The notes under the pieces: generated by a model
What the model saw: only the letters and a program-made list of their open reading frames with translations
The model's database searches: none
Told to the model about the DNA's origin: nothing
Shown: positions 48,049-60,025 of the stretch, in pieces
Layout of the letters: each line of letters begins with the position of its first letter
Position numbering within the stretch: the first letter of the stretch is position 1
DNA from: Siphonodentalium dalli
Taxonomy: Eukaryota; Mollusca; Scaphopoda; Gadilida; Siphonodentaliidae
Reading direction: 5' to 3'
NCBI GenBank assembly: GCA_032622095.1
Contig: CP136061.1
Span: 125,068,754 to 125,132,753, forward strand
DNA: 64,000 nucleotides
Position numbers and translations under genes: made by a program

Positions 48049-48126
48049 TACAGTAATGCCCTATAAATAATCGATTCCCATAATTCTGCTGTGGTTAAGG
48101 AGTCGATTATTTGGGGCATTACTGTA
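48049..48126. mobile_element. Palindromic TA-flanked MITE, 78-bp deleted copy
   Basis: The ends are TACAGTAATGCCC and GGGCATTACTGTA. The inside has CATAATTCTGCTGTGGTTAA and only part of one arm of the longer elements at 60.0-60.5 kb. TA edges and CAGT starts are compatible with a Tc1/mariner-type non-autonomous element, which is inference. Confidence 0.85.
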
Positions 48127-48339
48127 CTTGACCACCGAATTTCTTAGCATCTGGATATAATTGTTGTTTCTCTGCTTTAATTGATATGAATTGTGAATTT
48201 ATAGCCCCAAAATGGGACAAGGGTGGTCCATTGCTGAGCGTGTGCTGAAACGTTTTGACAACTTTTTGCTTCGGATCGCGCAATACGTATGTTCATGGTC
48301 CGGAGCAGAACATGGTACACATATAATTTCTTAACTCTT

Positions 48340-50173
48340 CCAATTCTGCTGGAAATCGCCATACATTTGACTGCTACAATATTGGTATTTCAAATTGAAT
48401 TGATTATTCATCCTTCTATTCAGGAAATCTATCAATACAGAGAAATTCCCCGAGTCCTGGAAATCCGCAAACGTGATCCCGATTTTCAAAAAAGTTGATC
48501 CCGCTGATGCCAAAAATTAACGACCAATTTAACTTCTACCTTGTGTGGACAAACATTTTGAGAAAATGGTTCTGAAACAGATTAGTAACTTTTTCACCGA
48601 AAATGAACTCTTGTATTTCCATCAATCAGGTTTTCTCTCAGGTCACAGTATAACATACCAGCTATATAGACTTATATCACAACCTGTGCCAATCCCTTGA
48701 CAAAGGACTATTTACATGTTCTATATTCTGTGATATATCCAAAGCTTTTGAAGGGTTTGGCATAGGGGACTATTCATAAATTGAATGCTTATGGATTAGA
48801 AGGAAACATATTGAATTGGATAGAAAACTATCTTGATAACCGGACACAAAGAGTTCTAGTCAATGATACATTTTCAAAATATGAGATCATCCCAGCAGGA
48901 GTGCCACAGGAGTATGTCCTGGGACCGTTTTTGTTCCTCGTCTATATAAATGATTTAGCCGACGGTGTTGAATCTGTAACGATAATGTATGCGGACGACA
49001 CCTGCCTCGCGAGCAGTCACTTTGATCATAATCTACTTGAACACACTATGAACAGCGACTTAGACAAAATTACAGCGTGGTCCAGAAACTGGCTGGTCAG
49101 CTTTAACCCAACTAAAACAGTTGGTATGTCCTTCTTATTAGTTGCGCCCTCAACAGAGAAACCGAACCTAAATTTTGTAGGAAATTCAATTGACTTCGTG
49201 GACAAGCATAACCATTTAGGTCTGGAACTCCAGTCAAATCTCAAATGGAACGCCCACATTGAAGGCTCAGTTAAAAGAATTGCCTCGGGCCTATCTCAAC
49301 TCCGACGGATTAAAAATCAACTTGGGAGGAAAACCATTGAAGTTATTTACAAAACACTGATGTATATTACCCCTATTTGATTACTCAGATGCAGTGTGGG
49401 ACAATGCTTCGGATTACTTGTTAGAGAAGCTTGACCGGCTTCATATCGATGCTGGACGTATAGTCAGTGGAATCACCCGTTCTGCTTCGGACAATATGGT
49501 ACTACAGGAAGTTGGTTGGCCTTCACTCTACAAAAGACGTCAACTACATAAACTGCAGGCACTCTATAAAATAGTTAATAATTTAGCACCTTCCTACCTA
49601 TCCACCATACTTCCCCCCAGATCACATGAAGTTGCAGATTATAATTGGCGACGTCCCAGTAAATTTTATTCATACTGTAGCAACACTGAACACTTCAAAC
49701 AATCATTTTTTCCCAGGGATAGTCTTAGAATGGAATAAACTTCCCAAATTAATCACCGACGCGGACCAATTTTCTACCTTTAAAATCAACTTGAACCAGA
49801 TAGAGCCCACGCTCAGCCCCCCCCCCCCCTCAGCATTTCTACGCTGGACGCAGAAAATACAACATTGTTCGTTGTCGCATACGTAATTTCTGTAGTGAAC
49901 TCCGATCTGATATGATCAACAATTACATCGCTGATAGCCCCGCATGTTCCTGTGGAAATCTATATGAGGACGCCTACCACTATTTCTTCATGTGCCCATT
50001 GTACCTTAAGAGAGCGCTCCGAAAATTTTGAGAAACTGACCCGTGAAAATATCTCAATAAGCGATACTGCAGAACTAATGTGTGGAATACCCCATATCTC
50101 GTCCCAAAAAAATTAGAAATTATTTCTCATCACACAGCAATATATTGCAGCGACTAAGCGTTTCGGTCCCTAA
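48340..50173 (+). pseudogene. LINE reverse transcriptase, multiply frameshifted
   Basis: This is the retrotransposon polymerase, which in intact elements copies the LINE RNA at a nicked target. Visible landmarks in order: FPESWKSANVIPIFKK near 48437-48484; FCDISKAF (motif A) near 48725-48750; GVPQ..VLGP in the frame 48781-49377; the catalytic YADDT box near 48990; and a thumb region beginning FDYSDAVWDN near 49376. The C-terminal segment has CSCG..ED..H..FFMC near 49950-50000, a CCHC-like motif common in this LINE group, and the frame closes with TKRFGP then TAA at 50171. It is broken by several in-frame stops before 48781, by frameshifts near 48765, 49375, 49710 (poly-T), 49817-49829 (13-C run) and 50005, and by a nonsense codon at 50114. 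No endonuclease remains. It is not functional. Confidence 0.88.
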
Positions 50174-50690
50174 AATATCTTATTTGTTTTACTTTCGAAT
50201 CCACTTAAAATTACTTCCGGAATTAAAATTTGTCACGTGGCAGTCACCTCACATATGGACAAACCTTACTTTCGAACATTTCGTTCTGACTAATTATCTG
50301 TGTTGCCTTCCAGAGCACAACAGTAATCACAAATCGAATACAAGCGTTTCATTAAGTTTACCTCCATAATACAAATACTAATAATAGCTAATTATATTAG
50401 TACTCGCACCAATCGTACCAAAAATCCATTATGTATAGTGGCATTCCTTAAATACAAAATTTCCTCGACCAGTAGCCAACCTCGTTCTAGCCCGATAATC
50501 TCTGGAAGGCAATGTATATTACGTACCTCAAAACTTATCACCATGTAAATACGTTTGTATCGTCATCTTGATTTCATGTGTGTTGTTATATTGTATTGGG
50601 AGAGGGGCTTCATATGTTGTAAAAACTTGTGCCCCAATCGCTTTTGTATATTATGCAAATAAAATATGTTTCAATTCAAGTCAAGCCAGG
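48340..50690 (+). mobile_element. Non-LTR retrotransposon (LINE), 5'-truncated
   Basis: A decayed reverse-transcriptase coding region (to 50173) is followed by ~500 bp of 3' sequence ending near AATAAAATATGTTTCAATTC at 50657-50678, which supplies an AATAAA signal. No LTRs or upstream endonuclease domain are present, so the copy is 5'-truncated as is usual for LINEs. The motif pattern and the C-terminal Cys/His segment suit a CR1/Jockey-like lineage. I cannot fix the clade without a phylogeny. Confidence 0.85.
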
Positions 50691-52063
50691 ATCTAGATTT
50701 TAAATATACGACCTACAAGTTTGGCAACTGAAGTTCTAAATGTTATCTATGCTTCAATTTTGTCTGTATATTATCTAACCTCTGTGGCATAACTGTAAAC
50801 GACATAAAGTGTTTGACGGAAATTATCGTTACTGACTTGACACCTATCAATATCAGATGTGTAAAACATCTAAATCATTCAGGTGTACAGTTATATTGCA
50901 ATCCAATCTTGTAATGGAAGCCATGTGATCCCTAAATCCACCGTGATAACAATGTGGTTTAATCATTTCAGTCAACAAATAAGTATCGACAGTACTGATA
51001 TACAGCCATTTTCGATTCCGAGGACCAGCGTAATTCCTGCTATCAGCTGAAGAGTTATGTCCCGTATATTGCTCGTCGATTGCGTACTGGCATTGATCTC
51101 GAATTTCTTACTACTGGTTACAAGCAACTAATTATATAGAGTTACGCTTCTTGAATTTGTGTAGGGAAACTCGAGTCGGCATAAAAACAAATTCTGGCTG
51201 CTGATTGCTTGATTATCATTGACGGAAAATTCCCAAAGCGGGAACAGAAAATCATATCTTACGTAAATATGGCGGTCATTCTTGTTCATGTGGCCATGAA
51301 GAGGCTGGTAAGGTTGCTAAGTTACGGAAGTGGTCTGGGTATTTTTTATGCTGCTGATTTTTGTGCAGTAAATGGGGTAGTTGTGGAAATACAAGATTAC
51401 CGTTTGAACAAAATACCGAAAAGGGCCCGTTTGTTGTCACGGACTGGTATATCGGATGAAGTTCTAAGGGAAAATTGGCCACTTGAAGTTCAGATAGGCT
51501 TAACCCATGACGGGCGGGACTTATAGTTAACACTGTCGCCTACGGAAACTAATTTGTTGTTTGTAACCTACTATGGCATTCTAGAACTCAGTGTTCGTCA
51601 ACTCAGTTGCAGTACACAGTAGTACGTTGACAAATAATCCAATATCCAAATTATCATTTGTGTCAAATATCGTTCAGGGAATGGAATTTGAAAGCACTGA
51701 TAAAACACAGCCTTTGTTGTTTTGTTAAGCTATTGTATTTTCAAGCCCTATCAACCCATTTTCAGAATAGGCGGGATAATTATTAACCCTCTGTCGCCGG
51801 AACTTCACAACTTTTTCCAGAGGCGTAATTTTCTGAAAAATCATCAATTTTGTGTAAATGAGTGGAACTTTAATGTTCAAAGTAGCACGATCGATGTGAT
51901 CGACGTGTCTCTAACAGCAATATGGAGTCAAACTCATGAAAATTACTGAAATTTAAAGGGACATCTGCCTATCATTGAACCAAATCATCGTCGTTGGTGA
52001 GGGGGGGGGGGGTGTAATTCAAATCCAATTAAATATGGTACTGTTCAATATGAGATAAATTCC
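50691..52063. other. No recognisable gene
   Basis: A 105-codon plus-strand frame (51209-51526) is the best open stretch. It contains RLVRLLSYGSGLGIFYAADF but has no recognised domain, and the opposite strand is open for 85 codons. A 12-G run lies at 52001-52012. Confidence 0.4.
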
Positions 52064-52566
52064 TTAAAGTCACGTGCGGCCTTAATTGTCGAAAATATTC
52101 ATATTTGTTCCAAACACCGTAAACAGAAAAACATTAAAACGCATACAGTTCCGTTCATATATACCATGACCATCGCGTAAATAGCATGTTATCATAAAAA
52201 CCTACTATATTTTACCCAAGCAAGAGCCTGATTGTGTTACATAAGACAGCACAATGCTACTGGCTAATCACACACAAATGACATAAACGCTCTTTATTAG
52301 TTCCATATCAGGTATTCACCAACAAATAACGCTCTTTATGTTTACCATCATAATATAAACAAACACCAGAAAAGTAACTTTTTATGCTTTTGTTTACATA
52401 ACAATGGTCAAACATGTGACCATAACATACTGTTTATGCGATTTTTTCTTATTTGTATACGGACAAAGTCTATCTACATGTTGATGTTCTTTCTGTTTGT
52501 GGCGGTTTTTGACGGGTGGAGATATTTTCACAGGATACCCACCGCCAAGGCCAACCGTGTCTTTAA
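52064..52566. mobile_element. TTAA-flanked element, 503 bp
   Basis: It begins TTAAAGTCACGTGCGGCCTT and ends AAGGCCAACCGTGTCTTTAA, imperfect inverted repeats with TTAA at both edges. It aligns with 46727-47195 through most of its length and supplies the right end missing there. Non-coding. Confidence 0.8.
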
Positions 52567-53019
52567 GGCGTATATAATGGTAGATATACGTAACTAGTTT
52601 TCAAAACTAGTTCCAATGGTTATCCTCTTACGAACGAAGAGGTTATGGCCAATATATGAGGTATATCGTTGAAATGAACATGCAGTATTTCCACTAGGGG
52701 TTAATAACAATTCGCTGAATTTAGATCCATTTAATATTGAGGATATACCCTATTGCGTTAAGGTTTTCACCTTTTAAGAAGAAACCTTTTTGTGGCATCG
52801 ATATAAACTAATGTGTGGACATCAGAACACAAAAGAGAACAATGTTGCACGTAGAAGAGTTCCATATTATTACATGTAACCTGCGTATACTTCCAATGGA
52901 ATTCCACACTATATGCAGACTACTATATGCTGTAATATGTACTGCCTGTTACAAAACGATATGCACACTGTCAGCCTGTTCTCCTGAAAATAATATCATA
53001 CTGAACTTATTTTAAAAGC
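52567..53019. other. No recognisable gene
   Basis: Only a 66-codon frame without motif (52815-53015). Confidence 0.45.
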
Positions 53020-53245
53020 ACAAATAAGCGCATATCGGCATTATTTGAATCTGAATTACGCTCTATACGAACATACAACGACTTACCAGATGTACACGCT
53101 TTATAGTGTGTTTTACTGTGGCCACAGAACGGAACAACTTGTCTAATTCCACTTTGGGCTTATATCAGAATCAAATAAGTTCAACATGAACCGATGTGAA
53201 TAGTTAGGTTCAATGTGAACATATTTTCACGAGGATATGTTGACT
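53020..53245. repeat. Diverged dispersed foldback family, fragment
   Basis: ACTTACCAGATGTACACGCT near 53080 and TATTTTCACGAGGATATGTT near 53221 match 56.36 kb and 44.50-44.53 kb (the latter inverted). The middle has ACTGTGGCCACAG, a relic of the GGCCCGCGC block at 3.25 kb. Confidence 0.55.
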
Positions 53246-54263
53246 AGTAACGATATAGTAACGGACCACACACTTTCCCTTTACATACTAACATGCACAA
53301 CTAATTTCTTACTGTATAAAAAATAAACAATTACGTTTACAAAATATGTAACAACACACTGTTTACAACAACTATACATATGCACTTTACACAACATGTG
53401 TAGTTCTCGTCGTGATACGGCTGATGGGCTAAAACGACATTACATCATAACTAAAGTATGTATAGCTTCGGTACGGCATCTATATTTTTCTGATATCAAT
53501 ATATCCATAGTTCCAAACTCAGAGGCCGGATTTGTCATCTCCAAGTTTAGACCTAGATCAAACCTTGACGGTCCAGCCAAACAGGGTCTAAGTGGACGTT
53601 TATGGCCGTTCAGTGGCTAGCACGTTCTATGGGATAATCATGCAAAGAGACTACCCATTTACCAGACGGACCACAAGCAGTCCAGTATAATGATTGTTGT
53701 CATACTCTCGATTATCTGGAACAAGCACTGCACGCTCGTGTGAGAATGATTCAGGTATGACATGACAACACCATATAGCTGCAAGCCGCCACTTTCACAT
53801 TAAGGACACGCCACCAATCGATATTATGTACAGCTCCACCCATGTAAACCGCGGTTCAGGAAGACGGATCTTCATCTCATGTCTAGCCTCCCTAAACGGT
53901 GTTTAGCTGGACCGTCGAATTAATTGGTTTAGTTGCCGGTTTAAGGTTATAACACACATAATTATTCCCCATACAGTTTACATGTATACATGCTTCTCGC
54001 TTGTACATTCCAATCTCTTAATCATTCCGATTGTAGCTGTCGATAGAACGCGGCGGTCCGCATTAAAAAAGTACGATTAATTATATCGACGATACAGACA
54101 CTACTGCTAAACCATGGGCGTGGCAGAACCCGAGGTGACGATCGAATGCGTCACTTAAACATGCGGTCTCGTGTTGAAACCACGGATTTAGCTGCCAAAC
54201 GGCGGTTTAGACCTAGATGTTTACGTATACCAGGTTTAAACAGGATATCCACTGAATAAATTT
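53246..54263. other. No recognisable gene; palindromic word cluster
   Basis: GTTTAGACCTAGAT occurs near 53547 and 54206 in the same orientation, with related GGTTTA, AAACC and CCGCGG-type words between. This recalls 4.8-5.4 kb and suggests a degenerate dispersed element. A 74-codon frame (53396-53620) covers part and is not recognised. Confidence 0.4.
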
Positions 54264-54445
54264 ATCGTGTCAAACGACACGAAAATTTGTCCACAGAAAG
54301 CGCGTCAAATGACACAGTAAACATGTCAGGTGACACATTAAACGCGTCATAGAGTTTGTCCATAGAAAGCGCGTCAGGCGTGTAACGTGACACGTTTGGG
54401 GCGACACAGGTCCATGTCATCTGACACATTTGGTGTGTCGAAGAA
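54264..54445 (+). repeat. Dispersed repeat E (GTCANNTGACAC-rich)
   Basis: About eight words of the type GTCA..TGACAC, plus two TTTGTCCAxAGAAAGCGCGTC, are packed in 180 bp. It is related to the insertion at 21936-22131. Confidence 0.65.
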
Positions 54446-56204
54446 TGGATGGGGAACCCAGCTGGCTGGTTTGGAGGGGTGTTAGTTGCACGAGGGTGGG
54501 GTGGGTACCCAGAACGTTTTCAGTACAATGAGATAAGTTTCTATCTAAATTTCTTTTATTCAGAATAAGAAGGTTAAACTTCATGACGAATCCGGCCAGA
54601 GAATGTGATTATTCGGTATTGTATATTATGCAACAATCATTTAGATTCCTAATTTTTCTCTTTTCAGGTAAGTAACAGATTACATGCAGGCGCCACTTAC
54701 TGTGGAGTTGTGAGTAGTACAAAGTTAATAAGGTAGTGTTACACGATATATAAATATTAAACACAAACAGTGGTTGCTTACGTTTAAGTCATAAATAGAT
54801 TGCATTTATTTCCATATCAACAAACCTTACAATTTGGCATATGTAAGCACTTTCTGTATGCTTTAGTTGCCTCGCCTGAAACATATTATATAACTATTCT
54901 GTTGTGGCGCTTGTCGTAACGCGGCTTCGCTAATTCAATGATAATCATCAAAGTTCCAATTGCACCACTTGGGTATACCAACATATTCCATTTTGATTAG
55001 CTAATTGATAGTTCGATGACCTTTCGGTAGCTTGGCCATATCAATTCTAAGAACAAAATGAAGTCAGTCCTAAATGTGGCGAATCAATTGATCATAGACC
55101 TGACAGTGGACGAGACAAAACAGTAACATATGTACAAATAAAAGCGCAAAAAAGGGAAATAATTTATCCAGTTGGAGTCAGAAATATGTATACGATAACT
55201 GAACATGACTAGTGCGCAAACTAAACATGACATCGCCATAAAACTATACTTAAATGTTATTTCTCGGTTTATAATTTGTGCTTTGAGTTAATGACATGAA
55301 CGATCCATTCATTTGGTTCTGGGGAATTAATAATATTGTGTGTGCATGGACTGGAGCAGAACACCGTGCACGTATCATTTATTTACCCATGCAACTGTTT
55401 GGACCGTGGCGATACCGTTTAGACTTTAAGGCAGCACTGCACAGAGCTAATGAAGGTGGCCATCCCAAGAACTTAATCTGAAAAGCTGATTTTATCCTGC
55501 ACTGTACAATCACCCAAAATAACTGAAAATTGTCACTTCACTATAGACCGGAAGATACACAACCCTTAACAATTATGTCAAATGGCAACGCTGATTATCA
55601 TTCAGATTCAGAAGAGGTGGTACACATAGTCAGTTATGACTTCATATATACATCCAACATTCAAAGTAGGTTGGTGTTGATACGGGTTGAAGGTTATAAC
55701 ATATCTGATTAATAGCACTGTTCACCATCTATTGCATTTGACAATCCAGCTCAGCCAATATCTCCGACGAATCCGCTATACAACGGTTTCTTAACAGCCC
55801 TGCTGATATCCAAGGTTTTATGGGGGAGTAACCAACACTTGTTTTGGACAAGGTGTTGTCAATTGAAGAGTGCGTCAGATTGTACTTTCCTTGAATATGC
55901 TAAAAATTTAAGCATATCAATACAGAAGGTATTTCAACACTAGGATCGAATCTAGGAATAAAGTAGTGATGATATTTATCAACATCATTGAGATTTAGCG
56001 GTTCATCCCATCTGCGAATAGTGCGGTTTTTTTTATTTACATGACATACGACAAATAATTGTTGGACAATTATCCCAGCAGCTGTCTGGGACTCGAATTA
56101 TGGTCGACCGAAGGACCGACAGCTGACGCAATGATCCGTTTAGCCACTGCAAAATGCAGCCTACAGCACCTATTCGCATAAATAACCGACACAATTCACA
56201 TAAG
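54446..56204. other. No firm gene; possible short first exon
   Basis: At 54628-54667 an ATG opens MQQSFRFLIFLFS, a signal-peptide-like hydrophobic run, immediately followed by GTAAGT. The same place reads as an acceptor tract TTTTTCTCTTTTCAG. It could be a tiny first exon or chance. At 55335-55385 ATGGACTGGAGCAGAACA.. repeats a phrase at about 48293 (ATGGTCCGGAGCAGAACA), suggesting another dispersed repeat. Confidence 0.3.
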
Positions 56205-56525
56205 TGCTAGTCGTCAGCTTATAATAGGATTTGTTTTATGTTCATAATCGGCGTAGAATCGCCTCATTTGTGAGTCCATAACGAACTGACAATGAGAGTA
56301 TTTAGTGCCATTATCTACTCGTAATAACTTATTAATAACACGAATAAGTTTACTCAGGACTTACCAGATGTACGCTCTTTAAACCGAGTTTTCGATGTGT
56401 CCGGCGCCTTAAAATGGAATAACGGACATAATACTATTATCGGTTTATTTCAGAGTCAAATAATCCAATGTCAACCTATGTGAATATTAAGGTCGATTAT
56501 GAACATGTTTGCGAGGATATATTGA
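56205..56525. repeat. Diverged dispersed foldback family, fragment
   Basis: GAATCGCCTCATTTGTGAGTC (56259), ACTTACCAGATGTACGCTCT (56360), GGCGCCTTAAAATGGAATAA (56403) and TTTGCGAGGATATATTGAT (56508) occur in order. They match pieces at 62.2, 53.1, 3.26 and 44.5 kb. Confidence 0.6.
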
Positions 56526-57819
56526 TAAAGCAGCAAGCAACAGCGGAATTCTGAATAAATTGGGTTGAGACACGACTAGCCGATTGAGTCGGGCTAACAT
56601 AACCACCCGGCTTAAGGAACCGTGGAGTCGAAGAATTCCATGAGGTAAGCCCGTGCCCCGAGGTCGTTCAGTTGATGTCTCTCGCGATGCACCCGCCCGT
56701 AGATATATGACTTACAATATATATCACCGAAATCACCCCATCCATGGTACCACATTAGGGATGCTTACCCATAACAGTGGGGCGGCGGACATATCGCTAT
56801 TTTACCCTTGAAAAACACGGGGCGTTTTCGACCGACGAAATTCATTTGCAGACCACATGTTTATTCAATATAGAGTTATAGCTCATAGCTCAAACTTCAC
56901 CGTTAACAGTTTGTAATGTGATTCGTAACCGCGTTTCAGTCTCAACGGTATGCTATTTTGTATTATAATTGTGTTCCGGCCATATAGACACCTGACCTTT
57001 ATGGTCATACGTTTTAATATTGTAAGAAATTCCAGTACTAATTCAATAGTAGTTTGTTTTTTAGATTGGTGGGCTCAAACACAACGCGTCAGCTCATTGA
57101 TCCTCTTGCATTGCACTCAGATCGATAATCTTGAAGACTATAGAGTTACCCCTCTTTATCCGACTCTGCTAGTCAAGAGAAACACGTCAATAACACAGTG
57201 TATTAACTCCAATCATTTAGTGGATAGCAAGTTTTCCTCAATGAACTGTTAGTGTTCTCCAAAACAGAGGGCTTAATTTATTTGGTGGCATGCAATGGTC
57301 ACATCACTTTTTTATATTTATAATCACCTTTACACTATTTATGACACTACTAGTACTATATACATGTACAGTCTAGTAAAATGGGCGTTGAATATAATTA
57401 TCTGCTAATAATCTTTTAGATATCATCTGGAACTGCTCTCGTTAGCTATGTTTGATAACTGGGGCAATTCTTCCACATCTGCTACCAAATTTAATTAGTC
57501 TGATCCTGTTTCCGTTGGTACATGCATATCTTCAAAGTGCAATCTCAACCTGGTAATGACACACATTGGCCATGCATGTTAACGGGAGTCAACATACGAC
57601 GACAGATAGAGGAAATACTTTCAAACGGAATTGGTATGGCCGACAACTATGCATTGAAGTGATGGAATTATGTTAACCGTTTCCATCATGTCGCGCAATA
57701 ATGAGACGAACACTATAATGTTTAAACAGACTATATTCCAACACAAACACAGTTTATTACGCCACATGTGGTGTATCTAGTTTCTGTGATTTTGATATTG
57801 TGTGGTGGACAGGGCGAAT
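56526..57819. other. No recognisable gene
   Basis: A GC-richer patch at 56560-56720 shows no RNA or protein feature I can name. A 100-codon plus frame at 56950-57252 has no domain. Confidence 0.4.
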
Positions 57820-58294
57820 GTATTCTAGGAGATTTTTTGTACCTTACTCAATCGTACCGATAGAATCACGTAGATGCCGAAATTGTAAAGTTAACGCCAC
57901 CGGTGTATAATATGTTTATGAAAATATGATAAATCGTATCGATAGAGTCAGGACAGGCTGAAATTGTAAACTTAAAGTCATCGGTGTAATAATATGTTGT
58001 TGAAAATATAAATAATTTGATAGACTGAAAATAATATATAACCCATTGGGAGCCCCTGGTGTATTCTTGGACATTTTGTTTTGTACCATTACTCAATCGT
58101 ACCGATAGAATCACGTAGATGCCGAAATTGTAAAGTTGACGCCACCGGTGTATAATATGTTTATGAAAATATGATAAATCGTATCGATAAAGTCAGGATA
58201 GGCTGAAACTGTAAACTTAAAGTCACTTGTTGTTGAAAATATAAATAATTTGATAGACTGAAAATAATGTGTAACCCATTGCGAACCCCTGGTG
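57820..58294 (+). repeat. 245-bp tandem duplication with ~79-bp sub-repeat
   Basis: GAATCACGTAGATGCCGAAA at 57863 recurs at 58108, and the copies are almost identical apart from a ~20-bp deletion in the second. Within each copy two ~79-bp halves are related, TGTAAAGTTAACGCCACCGG against TGTAAACTTAAAGTCATCGG. The minus-strand frames at 57866-58114 and 58111-58338 end in the same residues because of the duplication. Confidence 0.9.
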
Positions 58295-58562
58295 TAGTGA
58301 AGTGAATTGTGGGTAGTTTCATTGTGATTCTCCGCCATCTTTATTTTCTGGAATTATCACCAAGATTTCTCCACTCGATTCTCTTAAACTGCACCCAAAT
58401 CGGTCAAATTCTTTTGATAATTCTATCTAAATACATCTTAGCTACTATTCGGATCTGCTGTCCCGGTCGAAAAGGGTTTAGTTTGACGTCAATGGCAATT
58501 GACAAAAGCCTGTTTATAAAATGCGTTTACTCGATGACCCGTCCACGGTCCACGCTGTAGTG

Positions 58563-58940
58563 TAAATTTATTATCGAAAACAAATTCAATTTCTTCCATC
58601 TAAAACATAATTACGCGCTGAACTCTGTCATTTTAAGAATATATAAGTATTACACACATACACACCAAATTTCAGCTCAAAATTTTGAAAAATGACAGTT
58701 TTATAGACATAAATCGATTTTAATGGTAAATCCTATGTTATTCTACTGTTAAATTTTGTCATCGAAAAAAAATCATTTCTTCGATCTAAAAAATAATTAC
58801 GTGCTGTACCCTGTCATTTTAGGAATATATAAGTATCCCACTCACACACACCAAGTGTGAGCTAAAATTTTTGAAAAATAAGAGATTTATCGACATAATT
58901 CGATTTGTATATGGCAGATGCCAATTGCTTGTTAAATAAA
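58563..58940 (+). repeat. ~188-bp diverged tandem duplication
   Basis: ATCGAAAA at 58573 and 58761 begin related blocks sharing ATAATTACGCGCTG or ATAATTACGTGCTG, CTGTCATTTTA and ATATATAAGTAT, and ending in AxxGACATAAxTCGATTT. Confidence 0.82.
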
Positions 58941-59029
58941 TTTTAGGGCCGTGCAAATGTTTTCTGAGCTGTTCCATATTGGGCACTAGAGTCCATATTT
59001 GACCATTATATCTGATAATTGTGCGACAG

Positions 59030-59790
59030 TACAGTCGTGTTACTTTATACGTCAACATTGGTCATTATCACCCGACAAATTTATTTCGGTCTATCGTATC
59101 AACCCCTATTTTCTCCCGCGTAGCCTGACTAAGAGTCAACATTGGTCTTTATCGCTCCACTAATTTGTATCGTTTGATCGGTATGAATTCCATATCCAAT
59201 TATCCACATATAACCAACCCAACCTCTAATCCCGGTCCAATTTATTTAATTTTTTCATCGCTATAGTCACGTTACTTAATATTTTATCGCGTGATACTTG
59301 TACTTATATGTCTATGGTATTACTATAGTATACCGTATACGTATATCAATTGCTATTCCTTTCTATATAATCATGGTGCCATCTATAGAGATAATTTCAT
59401 ACCCCCCCCCCCCCATTTTATGTCATTGCTGCTTTAGTACAGTCGCGATACATTACATGGCAACATCGCTCTACTAATTTATGTCAGTTCATCGGTACAA
59501 ACCCCTTTTTCTCCGAGTCCATATAACGTACCAACCCAACATCTCATAGAAGTCCATAAATGACTATTCTGGCACTATATAGAGATGACTAAGATTCTGA
59601 CACCCCCTATTTTATAGCCTTGTTGCAATGTTCAGTAGAGTTGAGATGCATAATATGTCAACATTGGTCATTATCGCTCTATCAATTTATATCGGTTCAA
59701 CGCTTAGTTCCCTGTATCGCCCACCCCTCCCTGAATTTATTTTTTCATTTGTATTATAGTCTCGTTACGTACACATTTTTTCTCTTGTAA
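59030..59790 (+). repeat. Decayed tandem repeat with 13-C run
   Basis: GTCAACATTGGTC at about 59053, 59136 and 59657 and a variant near 59461 each precede TTATCGCTC, AATTTAT and CGGT words. ACCAACCCAACxTCT recurs at 59213 and 59530. Unit lengths are irregular. A 13-C run lies at 59402-59414. Confidence 0.6.
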
Positions 59791-60025
59791 ATTTGCTTCA
59801 ATGCGTCGAGTTCCGCTGCAGAGAATAGTTCCGCTGCAGAGAATACAAAACTGACAACATTTTGAAATGTTAGCAGGCTTCAAACTCATCTTATCCAAGA
59901 AAAACTCTGCTTACATAAGAAATTTGTGTATAAGGTGTACGCGCATTTGTTGCGTTAAAAACCAAAGGTCCTAAGTCAAGGTCCAAATCCCCAGCACACT
60001 GTTGTGAGGTTTAACTCCATCTACA

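Noticed and set aside
48781-49886. Three neighbouring LINE frames as separate genes
   Set aside because: They are consecutive pieces of one frameshifted reverse transcriptase, continuous in homology order.
51209-51526. 105-codon frame as a gene
   Set aside because: No recognisable domain, open antisense frame over the same bases, no splice or promoter evidence.
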